DNA of 28,969 nt from JAUILA01 sp964563925 (GTDB lineage Bacteria; Bacteroidota; Bacteroidia; Cytophagales; Cyclobacteriaceae). Both the position numbers and the translations under genes were made by a program. Where the stretch lies: the NCBI GenBank assembly GCA_964563925.1, contig CAZLZD010000055.1, positions 1 to 28,969 on the forward strand. The letters run 5' to 3'. Under the pieces are notes generated by a model. That model had not been told where the DNA came from, ran no database searches, and saw only the letters and a program-made list of their open reading frames with translations. Positions 1-7,292 of this stretch are shown here, one piece after another (positions within the stretch are counted from its first letter, which is position 1; each line of letters starts with the position of its first letter).

Positions 1-365
1 TAAATTTCTTCGGTCATGACCGCGCGGTCATCAGGTACATAGCGTATCGTGGCAGGCATTCCCATCCACATCATTCGCACTCCCCCATCCACTTCGTTCA
101 GGCGGTCCTGAATGGCGGTGGTCCATCCCCCGGGAACCTGGGCCTGCGGATTTGCATTGCCCTCATTGTCTGTGAAAACTATCCCCAGCCTGTAGGTATT
201 CTCCGGGTCAGGGAAATTCCGGTCAAACGTGAGTTCACTATACAGGTACAGGCAAATAAACAGCGCGGAGGCTATACCCACAGACAATCCGGCAATATTG
301 ATCGAACTGTGCATTTTCTGTTTTCGAAAAGCCCGCAAAGCCGTTTTCAGGTAGTTATAAAGCAT
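1..365 (-). CDS. ABC transporter permease, FtsX/MacB type (N-terminal part only)
   Basis: The reading frame starts at an ATG at 365 and stays open to the window edge, giving about 121 residues. The start reads MLYNYLKTALRAFRKQKM, followed by a hydrophobic segment (about residues 20-42) and then an extracytoplasmic stretch beginning SELTFDRNFP. This is the usual beginning of the large FtsX/MacB-like permeases of Bacteroidota: a short cytoplasmic start, the first membrane helix, then the MacB periplasmic core domain in which incoming components are addressed as 'residue-D-R-F/N'. These proteins are normally near 800 residues, so most of this gene lies outside the window. Known members work with an ATPase in efflux or lipoprotein export; the substrate here cannot be inferred. 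It diverges from the thioredoxin-like gene across a 163-base regulatory interval. Confidence 0.85.
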   Translation of the reverse strand, partial: MLYNYLKTALRAFRKQKMHSSINIAGLSVGIASALFICLYLYSELTFDRNFPDPENTYRLGIVFTDNEGNANPQAQVPGGWTTAIQDRLNEVDGGVRMMWMGMPATIRYVPDDRAVMTEEI

Positions 366-528
366 GACCTTGTGTTGTTGACCTATTAGCAATTTCGCAA
401 CTTGTTTGTCATCACTTGTCATCAAATTGTAAAAGAATGTCATTCTTAAGCGAACAATCGTTTTTAAGGGCCCGAGTTGCACGATATCGCTGATCCGCTT
501 ATATTATAGGTTGATTATTAGTCTGACC
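366..528. promoter_or_regulatory. Divergent regulatory interval with a direct repeat and a palindrome
   Basis: This non-coding interval separates two divergent genes. It holds a 9-base direct repeat, TTGTCATCA, at 406-414 and 416-424, so the period is 10 bases and both copies face the same side of the helix. Just to the right is a 15-base palindrome, AAGAATG-T-CATTCTT (433-447). A TTTG on the minus strand (about 425-428) could serve as a -33 element for the ABC permease, which would place the direct repeat between its -33 and -7 positions; no clean -7 box was found. An operator role is inference. Confidence 0.35.
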
Positions 529-1446
529 ATGAGGTTTTTGCAAATTCTGTTTTTCAGTGGGATCGTATGCATGAGTACCATGGTCCCTGCCCAGGACAAA
601 ATTCACTGGATGCGTGATGCGGAACTTGCCCGTAAGGTGGCCAGGGAGCAGAATAAGCTGCTTGTGGTTGGTCTGGAGGGCTCGTTTCACTGGTTTAACC
701 AAATCTGGAGAGACTCCCTTTTCGCTGATATGAGGGATAAATTTGTCTTTTTGGCCGTACGAACTTCTGAGAATAATGAAACAACAGAAACGTTTAAAAA
801 CGTTTACCGAAATCGATATGCCGTACTGGTTGTTGATTATCAGTTAAATAAAATACTTGAAATGAATCCGGGCTTAGAAGACAAATATATGAGGAGAACC
901 ATGTTAGTAAGGGTACCTGAACATGATAACAGGCAATTACCCGCCTCTACAATGGAGTTGTTCAGGGACCTTCCTGAAGATGCTACCTTTCTGTACCGTC
1001 ACCTTATACGGTACGGGGATCAGGAAATTGTGTGGGGGTATCACCTTAATACGGCATTTGCCTATTCGCTTGAATCCAAGGCCATTGATAACTTCACCCT
1101 GAAGCGTGGTTTTCGGCGGGTCGCAGAAAAAAATTTTGTCGTCGCCCGCAAACTGGCGGGCAAGGACCGGCTTAAACGTGAAATTATCGAAATCTATCAT
1201 GCGATTTCCTGGGTATTTGAGAAACCCGATAAAGCCCTGAGTGAGCTTGACAAAATCAGTAAATCAGTGACTCCAACGAATGAAACACTGCTGGATTATG
1301 CCTATGCCTATGTATATCTTGAGTCAGGAATGCAAGAAAATGCAAGACCGTATTATGACAAGGTCATTAACTCAAAGGAAGAAATTCTGAAGCAAGCCCT
1401 TATCCTTAAAGTGAATCCCATACCAGACTTCCGGTTTTATGAATAA
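529..1446 (+). CDS. Secreted thioredoxin-fold-like protein lacking the CXXC motif
   Basis: The frame can be opened from a TTG at 511, but the ATG at 529 gives a proper signal peptide (MRFLQILFFSGIVCMSTMVPAQ) and is preferred, for 305 residues. After the signal, residues about 24-130 have the pattern of a thioredoxin/DUF255-like fold: a helix rich in charged residues (DAELARKVAREQNK), a beta strand (LLVVGLEGS), and then HWFNQIWRDSLF where the redox WCxxC normally stands, followed by the strand FVFLAVRTSEN. No CXXC is present, so a disulfide oxidoreductase role is unlikely. The C-terminal half is helical, with a TPR-like stretch near residues 225-285 (LLDYAYAYVYLESGMQENARPYY is part of it in pieces). 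The next gene starts inside its last codons (8-base overlap), so the two are probably co-translated. The function is unknown; the fold call is moderate. Confidence 0.6.
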   Translation: MRFLQILFFSGIVCMSTMVPAQDKIHWMRDAELARKVAREQNKLLVVGLEGSFHWFNQIWRDSLFADMRDKFVFLAVRTSENNETTETFKNVYRNRYAVLVVDYQLNKILEMNPGLEDKYMRRTMLVRVPEHDNRQLPASTMELFRDLPEDATFLYRHLIRYGDQEIVWGYHLNTAFAYSLESKAIDNFTLKRGFRRVAEKNFVVARKLAGKDRLKREIIEIYHAISWVFEKPDKALSELDKISKSVTPTNETLLDYAYAYVYLESGMQENARPYYDKVINSKEEILKQALILKVNPIPDFRFYE

Positions 1447-2032
1447 CTGCTTCCCCTTTACTCTTTTGTTAGTTACCGTTGTGACATCCGGGTTCTCCCA
1501 GGATACTTTAAATACAATGGATCCGCAGGTTTCATACCATCGGGAAATTGCCCGTGGCTTTTATGAGGACCTTTGGTTTAACCGTAATACAGAGGCCTAC
1601 AGCAAGTATCTGGCCGACGAGTATATTATTCATGATATAGGGGAGGATAGAAACGGGGTCGAACCAGCCATTACCCAGAAGGAAATCGCCGATTTTTTCT
1701 GGGAGAATGGGGAAATGTCCGGGGAAATTGAATTCCAGCTGACCAACGAGGACATGGTTGCCACGCGGTGGATCTGGCATTACCGCCCCTCCACACTGCT
1801 CGGAAGGTTTTTTGTAGGAGAAGTTGACCTGCCGATAATCAATGTATTCCGCATACGGGAGGGCAAGATTGTTGAAATATGGAATCACCGGCACGATATC
1901 GATACCAACCGGACCAATATGTATTTGCTGAAGGGATTACTTTATGGTCTGCTGATCGCCATGGTCCCGCTTTTCTGGGCGATCTTTCTCCGCCGCAAGT
2001 TACGCCGTATGCGCAAGCAGAACGCAGGCTGA
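1439..2032 (+). CDS. Exported NTF2/SnoaL-like protein with a C-terminal membrane anchor
   Basis: The ATG at 1439 overlaps the end of the upstream gene by 8 bases, which suggests translational coupling. Of 197 residues, 1-21 form a signal peptide ending near GFSQ. Residues about 30-155 match the SnoaL/NTF2 cone fold used by polyketide cyclases and steroid isomerases: an opening helix (YEDLWFNRNTEAYSKYL), the 'ADEYIIHD' strand, a helix ending in FFWENGEM, and closing strands VATRWIWHY and GKIVEIWNHRHD. A hydrophobic helix then follows (about 163-182, KGLLYGLLIAMVPLFWAIFL), with a strongly basic tail RRKLRRMRKQ, which should leave the domain outside the inner membrane and the tail in the cytoplasm. 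Enzymatic activity is not implied. Many such proteins simply bind small ligands. Its partner is presumably the thioredoxin-like protein. Confidence 0.7.
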   Translation: MNNCFPFTLLLVTVVTSGFSQDTLNTMDPQVSYHREIARGFYEDLWFNRNTEAYSKYLADEYIIHDIGEDRNGVEPAITQKEIADFFWENGEMSGEIEFQLTNEDMVATRWIWHYRPSTLLGRFFVGEVDLPIINVFRIREGKIVEIWNHRHDIDTNRTNMYLLKGLLYGLLIAMVPLFWAIFLRRKLRRMRKQNAG

Positions 2033-2074
2033 AGCCTGTGGGTCAGGGTATAGGTTTAAGCTGGAGGTCATGTA

Positions 2075-2178
2075 TGTATCCAGGTGAGACCGGAAGGTTA
2101 TGTATCCAGGTGGGACCGGAAGGTTATGTATCCAGTTGAGACCGGAAGGTTATGTATCCAGTTGGAGCCGGAAGGTCC
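2075..2178. repeat. Tandem repeat, four copies of a 26-base unit
   Basis: Copies start at 2075, 2101, 2127 and 2153 and each begins TGTATCCAG and continues with a GTGAGACCGGAAGGTTA-like second half. The first three copies differ from one another by single substitutions (2075-2100 against 2101-2126: A to G at unit position 13; third copy: G to T at position 10). The fourth (2153-2178) is more diverged and lies inside the coding sequence of the pentapeptide protein on the opposite strand, whose stop codon is formed in the third copy. A degenerate half copy may precede the array near 2063-2074. The unit is not a multiple of three and there are no spacers, so this is neither a protein repeat nor a CRISPR. 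Confidence 0.9.
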
Positions 2179-2710
2179 TGATGAGCGGAGGAAGCTGGTC
2201 CATGCGGAACCTGGCACCTTTCACCTGATTCTCCGACAATTGAAGGCCGACATTCATGGCCTGCCGGAAATCAGTATTATGGAGGATAGAGTCCTGGAAC
2301 AACGCTTCCCCCAGGTCACAATGGTCAAATGAAGCATCCTTCAGGTCTGCTGAGGTAAAATCGGCTTCCCTGAGCTGGCAGGCATTGAACCGTGAGCCAT
2401 CCATCTTCTTTCCGTAAAAGGAAATCAGATGCATGGAACATTCTTCAAATGCCACATCAAAGAGGTGCGGGTCTGTGTGCTCAAAGCGGATGCCGGTCAG
2501 CCGGCACGAACGAAAAACGACCCCGTTAAATGTCGTACCGTTTACTTTAACCATCGACAGGTCGCACTGGTGGAATTCGCAATCCGTAAATACATACCGG
2601 CTCAGGTCGCATTGCTGCCACTGGCAATCCCTGAATATACATTGCTCGTAACTTCCCCGGTCAGGCAGGGTGGATTTAGTAAATGTTTTTTCGGACTCGT
2701 ATATCTCCAT
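2150..2710 (-). CDS. Pentapeptide-repeat protein (Qnr/McbG-like fold)
   Basis: Starting from the ATG at 2710 (MEIYESEKTF) gives 186 residues; the frame is open 12 codons further upstream, but those lie inside the rhomboid gene and read as random. Nearly the whole protein is made of five-residue steps with a central F or L and small or polar neighbours, for example CIFRD, CQWQQ, CDLSR, CEFHQ, CDLSM, ADFTS, ADLKD, ASFDH, CDLGE, ALFQD. This is the right-handed quadrilateral beta helix of the pentapeptide family. The length and the closing segment (VKGARFRMDQLPPLIRTFRLQLD) resemble Qnr-type proteins that protect DNA gyrase, but most chromosomal relatives have no demonstrated role. The start overlaps the end of the rhomboid gene by 35 bases. 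The last eight or so codons come from a copy of the 26-base repeat. Confidence 0.85.
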   Translation of the reverse strand: MEIYESEKTFTKSTLPDRGSYEQCIFRDCQWQQCDLSRYVFTDCEFHQCDLSMVKVNGTTFNGVVFRSCRLTGIRFEHTDPHLFDVAFEECSMHLISFYGKKMDGSRFNACQLREADFTSADLKDASFDHCDLGEALFQDSILHNTDFRQAMNVGLQLSENQVKGARFRMDQLPPLIRTFRLQLDT

Positions 2711-3314
2711 GGTTATGCTTCTTTTGCCAAAAATAAAGGTATGCAAAACCCGTTAAGGTTGCCATAAAATGGAAAAGGTTGCCAAACACGAATGTGTGCA
2801 GCAGGGAATGAGCCGGATTGAATATCAGTGGCACAAAGGTCATCATGATCGTCACCACGCCCCACATGATCCATAACAGAGGCCTCACAAGGTGCCTGAT
2901 GTTTTTAAGGTACCCGTCAACAGGGTGCCTGTCAATATACAGGAGAAAGGGTGAGCAGGCCCATATAATTCCAGAGAAACCGTTAATCCAGATTCCCGAC
3001 AGGGTCTCGGTAAGCAGGAACACACCCCAGGCGGTGAAGGTCAGCATGGTAAAATGGCGGCTGGAGATCAGGTATTCTACCCATTTACCAACTATAAGCA
3101 ACAGGATCATATTAAGTGCATAGTGAATCAGCGTGGCAACCGGTATACCTGATTTGCCATGCTGGAATACAGACAGCAGGTAATTCCACCAGTTCTTTTC
3201 CCTGGCTTCAGCTGAAAACAGCTCGTAATATGTCTCTGAGAATATGCCGGGTAGCGTGATCAGTGAGCAAAGAATAAAAAGGATCCATACAACCGGTGTA
3301 TCCCTGTTTTTCAT
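2676..3314 (-). CDS. Rhomboid-family intramembrane serine protease
   Basis: 212 residues with about six hydrophobic helices. The family landmarks are present in order: HYALNM in the second core helix (His64 and Asn68, the oxyanion-side residues), G-W-V-E after the next loop, NGFSG carrying the likely nucleophile Ser114 (the GxSG motif), and a last helix with NLFHFMATLTG, where His182 would complete the Ser-His dyad. Rhomboids cut transmembrane substrates within the bilayer. The last helix keeps the H-x5-G spacing but is otherwise diverged, and the usual WR motif of loop 1 is not clear, so a non-proteolytic relative cannot be excluded. The gene is immediately followed, with a 35-base overlap, by the pentapeptide gene. 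A near-consensus -7 box, TACCTTCG, lies on the minus strand at about 3364-3371. Confidence 0.72.
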   Translation of the reverse strand: MKNRDTPVVWILFILCSLITLPGIFSETYYELFSAEAREKNWWNYLLSVFQHGKSGIPVATLIHYALNMILLLIVGKWVEYLISSRHFTMLTFTAWGVFLLTETLSGIWINGFSGIIWACSPFLLYIDRHPVDGYLKNIRHLVRPLLWIMWGVVTIMMTFVPLIFNPAHSLLHTFVFGNLFHFMATLTGFAYLYFWQKKHNHGDIRVRKNIY

Positions 3315-3420
3315 GATCAGCTTTTGGTATGGGCACCAGAACTAAACACGTGTTCCAGAAGTGCGAAGGTATCAAGCGTCCTGCCGAAATGCCGCGAAAA
3401 TTTGCGCCGGTTCATTGCGT

Positions 3421-4062
3421 CTAAGGTTTTGATTCTACCCTGGCCCAGGCAGCAGCAGGCTCTACCCACTCTGGTAACGGCTTGAAGAGGAACCCGTGTT
3501 TCATCCCGTTCTCCAGGCGGATTTCCTTATATTCGCTTACACAGTCTCGCGCACCGACAATTTGATCACAGGTCCTGCCGATCTCGTCTGACTCTTCGTA
3601 AATGGATAGAATGCGACCACAGGGGGACAGGCTAAGGTTGTTTGCCGACCATTCGTTACAGGCAGCCATAAATACGAAGTTGACATCATTGCGCCTGAGC
3701 TGAGTGGATGCCACCATGGCGATCATCGAACCTTTTGATGCACCAACAACCGTGATTTGACCAGGGTCCGTTCCCTGTTCAATTAATTCATTGATCTGTG
3801 CGACCACTTTGGTTGCATAGTCGTTGATATCGGTATTGGCAGGCCTTATTTCACTTATGACGTGAAATCCCTCGGAACGAAAGCTTTCCAGTATGTTCTC
3901 GTATTCATACGACCCGTATTCAGGGTGCCGGGCATTTGCTCCCTGGTTTTCCACGATCATGCCGTGCAGGTAGAACAGGACGGGTTTCTCTTCCATGGTG
4001 TCTTCAGACTGGCCGCCGGAACAGCCTATTAAAATACAAAAAAGGGCAACGAGGTTACGCAT
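3421..4062 (-). CDS. Lipoprotein of the alpha/beta-hydrolase fold
   Basis: 213 residues. The N-terminus is a lipoprotein signal peptide with the lipobox LIGC and lipidated Cys14, so the protein is attached to a membrane facing the periplasm or outside. The mature part opens with VLFYLHG, the strand and oxyanion-hole loop of alpha/beta hydrolases. The nucleophile elbow is VVGASKGS (Ser109 in G-x-S-x-G), Asp159 in EESDE follows the strand RILSIYEE, and His189 in KHGFLF is placed as the catalytic histidine. The short length points to an esterase- or dienelactone-hydrolase-like core without a lid. The substrate is unknown. Three cysteines in the middle (C135, C148, C164/C174 region) could form disulfides. 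It lies 39 bases downstream of the VOC gene on the same strand, probably in one transcript. Confidence 0.75.
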   Translation of the reverse strand: MRNLVALFCILIGCSGGQSEDTMEEKPVLFYLHGMIVENQGANARHPEYGSYEYENILESFRSEGFHVISEIRPANTDINDYATKVVAQINELIEQGTDPGQITVVGASKGSMIAMVASTQLRRNDVNFVFMAACNEWSANNLSLSPCGRILSIYEESDEIGRTCDQIVGARDCVSEYKEIRLENGMKHGFLFKPLPEWVEPAAAWARVESKP

Positions 4063-4101
4063 TAATCAATCTACGATTTTATTTAACTGTTTCCCATCCT
4101 T

Positions 4102-4602
4102 TTATAAGGAGATTTCCCGGGCGAGATTGTCCAGGTCAAGGGGCCGTGTATACATGTGGAGTGAGCCATCCGGATTCTGTGGCCAGTCTTCCCGGGGACG
4201 GTCCCAGTACAGTTCGACACCGTTGCCATCAGGATCATCAAGGTACAGCGCCTCTGATACCCCGTGATCAGCGGCACCGGTGAGCGGGTAATTTGCTTCT
4301 TGCAGCCGGATCAGAATTACGGCCAGGTCTTTCCGCGCAGGATATAAAAAAGCCGAATGAAACAATCCGGCCGCTCGTTTGGGCGCGGGAGGTGCATTCA
4401 AGCTTTGCCAGGTATTCAGGCCTATATGGTGATGATAGCCTCCGGCGGACAGAAAAGCCGCCTGGTCACCGTAGGTTGTGGTCACTTCAAATCCCAAAAG
4501 ATCACGGTAAAAACGGAGGGCACGTTCCAGATCGGAAACTTTCAGGTGTACATGTCCGACTCGCGTTTCAGCCGGGGCACGGTAGCTTTTAAGGTCATCC
4601 AT
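4102..4602 (-). CDS. VOC-family (glyoxalase/extradiol dioxygenase-like) protein
   Basis: 166 residues with two beta-alpha-beta-beta-beta modules typical of the vicinal oxygen chelate family. The first module starts GHVHLKVSDLERALRFYRDLLGF, a textbook VOC opening in which His17/His19 sit on the first strand; the sequence YHHHIGLNTW (His57-His59) follows, and the second module ends DDPDGNGVELYWDRP with Glu130 as the last metal ligand. The form resembles the CatE/YwbC-like two-module proteins of Firmicutes and Bacteroidota annotated as catechol-2,3-dioxygenase-like or glyoxalase. The actual substrate cannot be read from the sequence. A promoter box TATTTTTG is present on the minus strand about 50 bases upstream. 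The hydrolase gene follows downstream. Confidence 0.85.
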   Translation of the reverse strand: MDDLKSYRAPAETRVGHVHLKVSDLERALRFYRDLLGFEVTTTYGDQAAFLSAGGYHHHIGLNTWQSLNAPPAPKRAAGLFHSAFLYPARKDLAVILIRLQEANYPLTGAADHGVSEALYLDDPDGNGVELYWDRPREDWPQNPDGSLHMYTRPLDLDNLAREISL

Positions 4603-4654
4603 GAGTAAAATAACGCATTGTTTACGGCAGGGTTGCGAGCCCGGTCAGCCAGCA

Positions 4655-4662
4655 CAAAAATA
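4655..4662 (-). promoter_or_regulatory. -7 box for the VOC-hydrolase transcript
   Basis: Read on the minus strand this is TATTTTTG, an exact match to the Bacteroidota TAnnTTTG element, placed about 50 bases upstream of the VOC start. A TTG lies 24 bases further upstream, slightly more than the usual spacing, so the -33 element is uncertain. Confidence 0.45.
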
Positions 4663-4786
4663 CGAAGCAGGGGAATGCAGTTACCTCAATGCCTCACATG
4701 CCCGTGTACAGCTAGCATTAGCGACGCACCGGATCAAAGCACATCCCCCGAAAAGGGGTAATAACAGATTTTTCTTATTTTCCATT

Positions 4787-5365
4787 ATGAAAAGATCCCT
4801 CGTTGTATTACTTACATTGTGTGTGCACCTGGCCTGGGCACAATCCACTGAATATGATGCAAGTCCGGAATACCCATACGGGCGACTAAATCCGGCTGCC
4901 CCTTCCCAGGTGGCTGACTTTGCGGAGATGATCGGATCATCTGAATGCGTGTCTCAGCAAAGGCAGCAGGATGGAACCTGGCTTGACACCCTGAGAATGA
5001 TCTGGAATTTTTCCTACATCATGAACGGTACTGCGGTACAGGATGAAGTGTACCTGGAAGACGGCAGGTATGCCGGCAGTCTGCGGCAGTACCATCCTGA
5101 TTCAGCCAGCTGGTATGTGTCCTTCTACTCATCTCAGGGATTACCACCGTATAATTTCTGGGTTGGGAGCCGCGAGGGGAACAAAATTGTCCTCAAACGT
5201 AATTCCGTGATACAGGGCAGGCCCGGTGTGAGCCGGCTTACGTTTTATGACCTTGATCCGGGTCACTTCAAATGGATTGGAGAATGGATAAGTGACGATG
5301 GTCAGACCCCTTTCGTTTTTTGGAGAATCAGCTGTACCAAACGGGAAGACAGTCGGCGGCACTAG
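4787..5365 (+). CDS. Secreted DUF1579-like protein of unknown function
   Basis: The frame opens at 4601, but the first 62 codons read as random and overlap the opposite gene's start; the ATG at 4787 begins a clear signal peptide (MKRSLVVLLTLCVHLAWAQ) and gives 192 residues. The mature protein resembles DUF1579-type beta-barrel proteins: FAEMIGSSECVS (in place of the usual 'G-W-x-C'), IWNFSYIMNGTAVQDE, a paired strand ASWYVSFYSSQG, and KWIGEWISDDGQTPFVFWRI near the end. Two cysteines (Cys in SSECVS and in RISCTK) could form a disulfide. The role is unknown. The gene stands alone between divergent and convergent neighbours. A short CCCC-GAAAA-GGGG hairpin lies about 30 bases before the start. 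Confidence 0.7.
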   Translation: MKRSLVVLLTLCVHLAWAQSTEYDASPEYPYGRLNPAAPSQVADFAEMIGSSECVSQQRQQDGTWLDTLRMIWNFSYIMNGTAVQDEVYLEDGRYAGSLRQYHPDSASWYVSFYSSQGLPPYNFWVGSREGNKIVLKRNSVIQGRPGVSRLTFYDLDPGHFKWIGEWISDDGQTPFVFWRISCTKREDSRRH

Positions 5366-5539
5366 TTGTAGTGGGCCTGCCAGCGGCCTGGGTACCAGTT
5401 TCTCTTGCTGCGGGAATGGGCACCTTCTATCTCACAGCTGGAACATCGTGTATCGCACGAAAACAGGTAAAGATACGCCATGTGATTCTCGATGCCCGGC
5501 AAAGGGGTACCACGATAGCAGGAAACGGAAGACCAGGAG
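5366..5539. other. Convergent intergenic interval with no recognised feature
   Basis: The 174 bases between the ends of the DUF1579-like gene and mocA hold no convincing gene, hairpin with a T tract, or repeat. Open frames here are short extensions of neighbouring shadows. Confidence 0.6.
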
Positions 5540-6127
5540 TCAACGCGATTCCAGGTAGTCCTGCCAGTCCTGCGGAGTATCAATGTCAACTTTCCCTTTG
5601 GGGAATGGAATAGTGGAAATCCGGTCCTTGAACAACAGCTTTTTGGCACCGGTATTATCCGGCAGTGATTGCATTTCCCCGAAATGCTCCTTTCCAAACA
5701 GTGCCGGCACCCCCACAGTGCCTTCATAGGAGGATGCTACCATGGTATGTTCCCCTTTTTTCCATTCATCAATCAGGGCGTTGAAAATCTCCTCAGAAAT
5801 AAAGGGCTGATCACACACCGATACAATCAGTGCCTGAAGTCCTGTCATATGCCCGAGACCTGCCTTCAGGCTGCTGCCCATTCCCTGTTCCCATTCCCGG
5901 TTAATCACGATCCTTACGTCGTGACCCTTCAAGGCAGCGCCTACCTCCTCAGCACGAGCGCCGATCACCACCACGGTCTCTGAAGCCTGCGAATTCTCCG
6001 CGGCCCGCACCGTATGGACCAGCAAGGGTTCGTCGGCAACGGGTAACAGCTGTTTGGGCTGTCCAAGCCGGCTGGATGATCCTGCGGCCAGGATCAAAAT
6101 TCCGATATGGGGATCAGCTTCCGGCAT
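5540..6127 (-). CDS. mocA: Molybdenum cofactor cytidylyltransferase-like nucleotidyltransferase (MocA family)
   Basis: 195 residues with the GT-A type nucleotidyltransferase layout. The N-terminus has ILAAGSSSRLGQPKQLL, the signature loop whose Arg and Lys bind the CTP/GTP phosphates. Next come VVVIGARAEEV and ALIVSVCDQPFI, where the Asp of DQP coordinates the metal; the middle carries VASSYEGTVGVPALFG, typical of MocA rather than MobA. MocA proteins attach CMP to molybdopterin-bound molybdenum to make the cofactor form used by xanthine dehydrogenase and CO-dehydrogenase family enzymes. The gene overlaps the end of xdhC by 14 bases, which supports this specific role. It is the last gene of the four-gene transcript. 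Confidence 0.88.
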   Translation of the reverse strand: MPEADPHIGILILAAGSSSRLGQPKQLLPVADEPLLVHTVRAAENSQASETVVVIGARAEEVGAALKGHDVRIVINREWEQGMGSSLKAGLGHMTGLQALIVSVCDQPFISEEIFNALIDEWKKGEHTMVASSYEGTVGVPALFGKEHFGEMQSLPDNTGAKKLLFKDRISTIPFPKGKVDIDTPQDWQDYLESR

Positions 6128-7292
6128 GTCTTACTGTATCATTTTGCAGGTATACCTGACGGAAGACCTGGTCTTCCGGTCCGTCCCGGTGATGAATGGG
6201 AGCTTCCCGGTATTTGAGAAATCCGCCACTGCGGTTGGTGAACTTTGCCTGTATTTCCGTGATAATGGAAAGGGCAATCTCTTCCGGGGTTTCTGCCCCG
6301 ATATCGAGGCCGACCGGACTGTGAATTCGCTGCCGGTCCTCCTTACTAACCTCTATGCCTTCTTTCCGGAGGGCGTCGAACATCTTGTCTGAGCGTTTCT
6401 TCGGGCCAAGGATACCGATATATTCCACCCTTGTTTTCAGCAGCTGCCGAAGCACCGAGAAATCATAATCATAGCTGTGTGACATCAGTATGGTAGCAGT
6501 GTACGGGCGGAATTTCATGTCTATCTCGATCTCATCCCGCTTGCAAAAGACAAGCTGGTCGGCGTCGGGAAAATTTGCCGGTACCACGTGGGCTACGCAT
6601 TCATCTGTAACCGTTACATTCCAGCCAAGGGTACGAGCGATGGATGTGACGGGTTTGGCGTCGAACCCGCCCCCAAAGATTACCAGGTTAATAGAGGGTT
6701 CCAGGATCTCAATAAATACCTCAACAGAGTCCTGTTCATAAGTCTTGACCGCCGCCTTATTTTTTTCCAGCAATTCCCGCAAGTCACCACTCACACGTAT
6801 GGAAAGGGGTTCGGAGCCACTGATCAGGTTCCCTTCAGGGGTTATCCAGGCTTTGGACCCGACCGGTATGTCCGGATTATCCGACCGGAACACAGTGGCC
6901 ATTGCCGCCTTGTTTTCAATCCGCGACACGGGGCGGAGCCAATTAACCGGGTTTTGTTGATCGGATGGATCTATGGGTTCAATGAGTACATCGATGATAC
7001 CGTTACATCCGAGTCCGACCCCCAGCGAATTATTCTCATCATCCATCGTATCATAAACCTCCAGGTGGGGTTTGCCTTCCCTCATGACCTTTCGTGCTTT
7101 CCGGAGGGCATCCCCTTCCAGGCAACCCCCGCTGATCGAACCGATCCAGCGGCCGTCATCCCTGATGAGCATTCGGGCTCCCGGACTCCTGTACGAGGAG
7201 CCTCGTACCCGTACCACGGTAGCCAGGGCAATTTTCCGTTCTTCCAGATTCAGCGAATCGTAGGTTTCGATGATGTTGTTTATTTCCTTCAT
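6114..7292 (-). CDS. xdhC: XdhC/CoxI family molybdenum hydroxylase maturation protein
   Basis: The ATG at 7292 (MKEINNIIETY) gives 392 residues and overlaps the stop of the preceding gene as ATGA; the frame is open 20 codons further, but that would run into the upstream gene. The N-terminal XdhC_CoxI domain shows ATVVRVRGSSYRSPGARML and the glycine-rich ISGGCLEGDA, with VGLGCNGIIDVLIEP after it; the cysteines in GGCLEG and LGCNG are the conserved ones. The C-terminal Rossmann domain starts LVIFGGGFDAKPV and contains ATILMSHSYDYDFSVL and YIGILGPKKRSDKM. Members carry the cofactor to molybdenum hydroxylases and help insert the terminal sulfur. Pairing with mocA is common. No hydroxylase subunit gene is in the window. 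Confidence 0.92.
   Translation of the reverse strand: MKEINNIIETYDSLNLEERKIALATVVRVRGSSYRSPGARMLIRDDGRWIGSISGGCLEGDALRKARKVMREGKPHLEVYDTMDDENNSLGVGLGCNGIIDVLIEPIDPSDQQNPVNWLRPVSRIENKAAMATVFRSDNPDIPVGSKAWITPEGNLISGSEPLSIRVSGDLRELLEKNKAAVKTYEQDSVEVFIEILEPSINLVIFGGGFDAKPVTSIARTLGWNVTVTDECVAHVVPANFPDADQLVFCKRDEIEIDMKFRPYTATILMSHSYDYDFSVLRQLLKTRVEYIGILGPKKRSDKMFDALRKEGIEVSKEDRQRIHSPVGLDIGAETPEEIALSIITEIQAKFTNRSGGFLKYREAPIHHRDGPEDQVFRQVYLQNDTVRHAGS

Noticed and set aside
2075..2178. CRISPR array
   Set aside because: The 26-base units are directly adjacent with no spacers and no cas genes nearby.
1879..2332. Plus-strand frames of 82-86 codons over the 26-base repeats
   Set aside because: They arise from the repeat itself and overlap real genes on both sides.
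4601..4786. N-terminal extension of the DUF1579-like protein from the ATG at 4601
   Set aside because: The 62 added residues hide the signal peptide and overlap the VOC gene start; the ATG at 4787 is better.
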